DNA of 64,000 nucleotides from Sipunculus nudus. Its lineage: Eukaryota > Annelida > Sipuncula > Golfingiida > Sipunculidae. The position numbers were made by a program, and so were the translations under genes. This document shows positions 62,092 through 64,000 of this stretch, piece after piece (position 1 is the first letter of the stretch; each line of letters starts with the position of its first letter). Location: positions 97,524,330-97,588,329 of the forward strand of contig CM049307.1 in NCBI GenBank assembly GCA_026874595.1, written 5' to 3'. The notes below the pieces were generated by a model. The model worked only from the letters and a program-made list of their open reading frames with translations. It had not been told where the DNA came from and ran no database searches.

Positions 62092-64000
62092 ATCTTATTA
62101 TAATAATAATAATAATATATTTAATTTATATAGCGCCAATTCAACAAAATAGTTATCAAAAGCGCTTTACAAGACACAAAGCACAGTTTTACTAAAACAT
62201 AAAATGTAGATTCCTACTAAAGCAAAGATTCCTAAAAGAAAACCCTAATTTCTAAGAACTACCAAAAGCTTATATAAAAAGGTAAGTTTTAAGATTTCTT
62301 TTAAAAGAAGCTAAAGATGGTGAAGCTCTGATTGAGTGCGGAAGTTCATTCCACAACCTTGGTGCCACAACTGAGAAAGCTCTTGAACGACACATCTCAC
62401 TTTGTGCTTTAGGGATCACTAAGAGCCCTTGGTCAAATGACCTAAGCTGCCTGACTGGAACATAAAAAGTTAAGAGGTTCCTAATGTAAATAGGTGATTG
62501 ACCATTTACGGCTTTGTATACTAATAATAAAATTTTAAAATCACTGGGCTGTCACACCAGGTGCCAATGGAGTTCTTTAAGTATTGGTGTAATGTGGTTG
62601 TGCTTCTTGGCACCAGTTACAAGCCTAGCAGCTGCATTCTGCACTCTCTGTAGCCGGTCCAGTAACTTGCTAGGAAGACAACATAGCAAAGAGTTGGAAC
62701 AGTCAATCCTTGAACTGATGAACGCATGAATTAATGTTATTAATGAATCTTGAGTTAGGAAACCCTTTATCCTAACTATATTATGCAGGTGGTAAAAAGC
62801 CAAACTACAAATATTATTTAAATGCTTGTCAAGGCAAAGTCCTTGGTCAAACACTACCCCTAGGCTTCTAGCACTGTTTGTTGGCACAACTACAGAGTCA
62901 AATATGTTAAGAGTTTTCAACTGAATTTTTTACCTCTGCTGGTTTGTACCAATAATCAGAACCTCAGTTTTATCATCATTGAGTTTAAGCAGGTTCTAAC
63001 ACATCCAAACACCTATGTCATGCAAGCATGTTTCAATGGTAGAAATAGGAACCTTTCATTCTGGTTTAAATGATACATAAATTTGACTGTCATCAGCATA
63101 AAAATGATAATCCATTCCATGCTGTCGTACTTATTCACCAAGTGGTAATGTGTAAAATGAAAAAGCAGAGGCCCCAGCGCAGAACCTTGTGGAACACTGT
63201 AGGTAATCTCAGTTGGAGAAGTCTTATGACCTACAACACTAATACACTGACTTTGATTGCACAGGTATGACCTGATCCATTGCAAGGCATCTCCAGTTAT
63301 TCCAAGCCTGGTGGACAACCGTTGTAACAGGAGCTGATGATCTACTGCATTAAAGGCAGCAGATAAATCCAATAGTATGAGAATGGATACTTGTTGAGAG
63401 TCCAATAATTAGCCCAGAGGAGATCATTATATACTTTAAGCAGGCATGTTTCAGTGCAATGAAAAGGTCTATATGCAGACTGTTGGTCTTCATACAAATG
63501 GTTTTTATTCATATATGAAGCGATACAAGTGGCAACAATCTTTTCTAACACTTTAGTAAGGAACGAAAGGTTAGATATTGGCCAATAGTGCTTTAAAACG
63601 TGTGCATCAAGACTGCTTTTCTTCAATATAGGGGTTACAATAGCTGATTTCAAAGATGCTGGAACTTCACAATTTTAAAAAGACATATGACACAATTGAC
63701 AGAAAATTGGAATAAAAACATCCAGGGTCCAGTTGATAATGCTTAGCTGGTGAGTGCTGTAAGATTTGAGAGATCTCCTCTTCAGATGGGGGTATGAAAG
63801 TATCTAATGTGCAATCTGCACTAGTGGCTTTAGCCGTTTCTACAGGGAAAGCACAGCGCTGTTGTAGCATCTTATTGCGAATTGAAGCAACTTTATTTGT
63901 AAAGGAATGGCTAAAAGCTTCGGCTGTCACTGAGGAACTTGACTTCTCTGATTGTGAACGTTTGCCAAGAAGGATATTCACTATTGAAAAAAGAGCCTTT
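62092..64000 (-). mobile_element. Non-LTR retrotransposon, 3' part (CR1/L2/Jockey-like)
   Basis: It carries a reverse-transcriptase region on the minus strand and a 3' end near 62095-62117 made of an ATT/TAA microsatellite, as CR1/L2-type elements have. The 3' tail includes gcgctttacaag-type words seen in many such elements. The 5' part runs off the window. Fragment lengths and frameshifts show that it is inactive. Confidence 0.85.
62552..63981 (-). pseudogene. Reverse transcriptase, decayed
   Basis: Four frame-shifted pieces read in order on the minus strand: 63667-63981, 63342-63653, 63013-63405 and 62552-62920. Visible RT features are ILKKSSLD...YWPISNLSF, the motif A-like LLDLSAAFNAVDH, VPQGSALGPLLF, YADD (in a frame shifted from its neighbours near 63105) and the C-terminal LLDRLQRVQNAAARLVTG. 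At least three frame breaks separate them, so no functional enzyme can be made. The C-terminal motif is common to CR1/L2/Jockey-group elements; finer placement is not possible by eye. Confidence 0.88.

Noticed and set aside
62514-62729. Plus-strand frame in the retrotransposon
   Set aside because: It is the shadow of the reverse-transcriptase C-terminus on the minus strand.

Overview
The window is animal nuclear DNA. It is AT-rich, with long introns bounded by GT-AG, dense nested transposons and minisatellites. The protein sequence and the repeat style (GACGGACG tracts, tandem-repeat-cored Helitron-like elements, poly-G tracts) suggest a lophotrochozoan, most likely a bivalve mollusc. The clade is an inference, not something read directly from the sequence.

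One host gene dominates. From about 57.4 kb down to 9.1 kb, on the minus strand, lie 19 exons of PARN, the DEDD-family poly(A)-specific ribonuclease that shortens mRNA and small-RNA tails. All exon boundaries are GT-AG, all phases join without a break, and together they encode about 565 residues. The catalytic motifs (VDGEF, GHNMLLD, HEAGYDA), the R3H region, the RRM with its cap-stacking Trp context and a basic tail are all visible. The first coding exon (about 6-8 residues) was not found; it lies upstream of 57.4 kb or outside the window. A stop codon at 9169-9171 followed by AATAAA closes the gene.

Layout: 1-9.1 kb is the 3' flank of PARN, made almost entirely of nested repeats. 9.2-57.4 kb is PARN exons and introns; the introns carry most of the other elements. 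57.5-62.1 kb is upstream sequence with one more element and about 2 kb of non-repetitive DNA. 62.1-64 kb is the 3' half of a decayed non-LTR retrotransposon on the minus strand.

Mobile DNA: at least 13 insertions share the same two ends but have different bodies. The left end is a GACCCATGGGTC palindrome followed by GCTCAGCTG; the right end is a 29-nt hairpin ending CAGCTGAGCT. Two Helitron-like families end in hairpin plus CTAG. Two elements have TTA target duplications and inverted ends, and two have TA duplications. Two copies of one long repeat (about 0.4-8.8 kb and 54.6-56.4 kb) allow before/after reading of four separate insertions.

The most unusual signals are in PARN itself. Two exons are followed in the intron by tandem arrays that multiply their own 5' splice-site sequence: about 35 copies next to exon 7, and three extra copies of the exon/intron junction next to exon 3.
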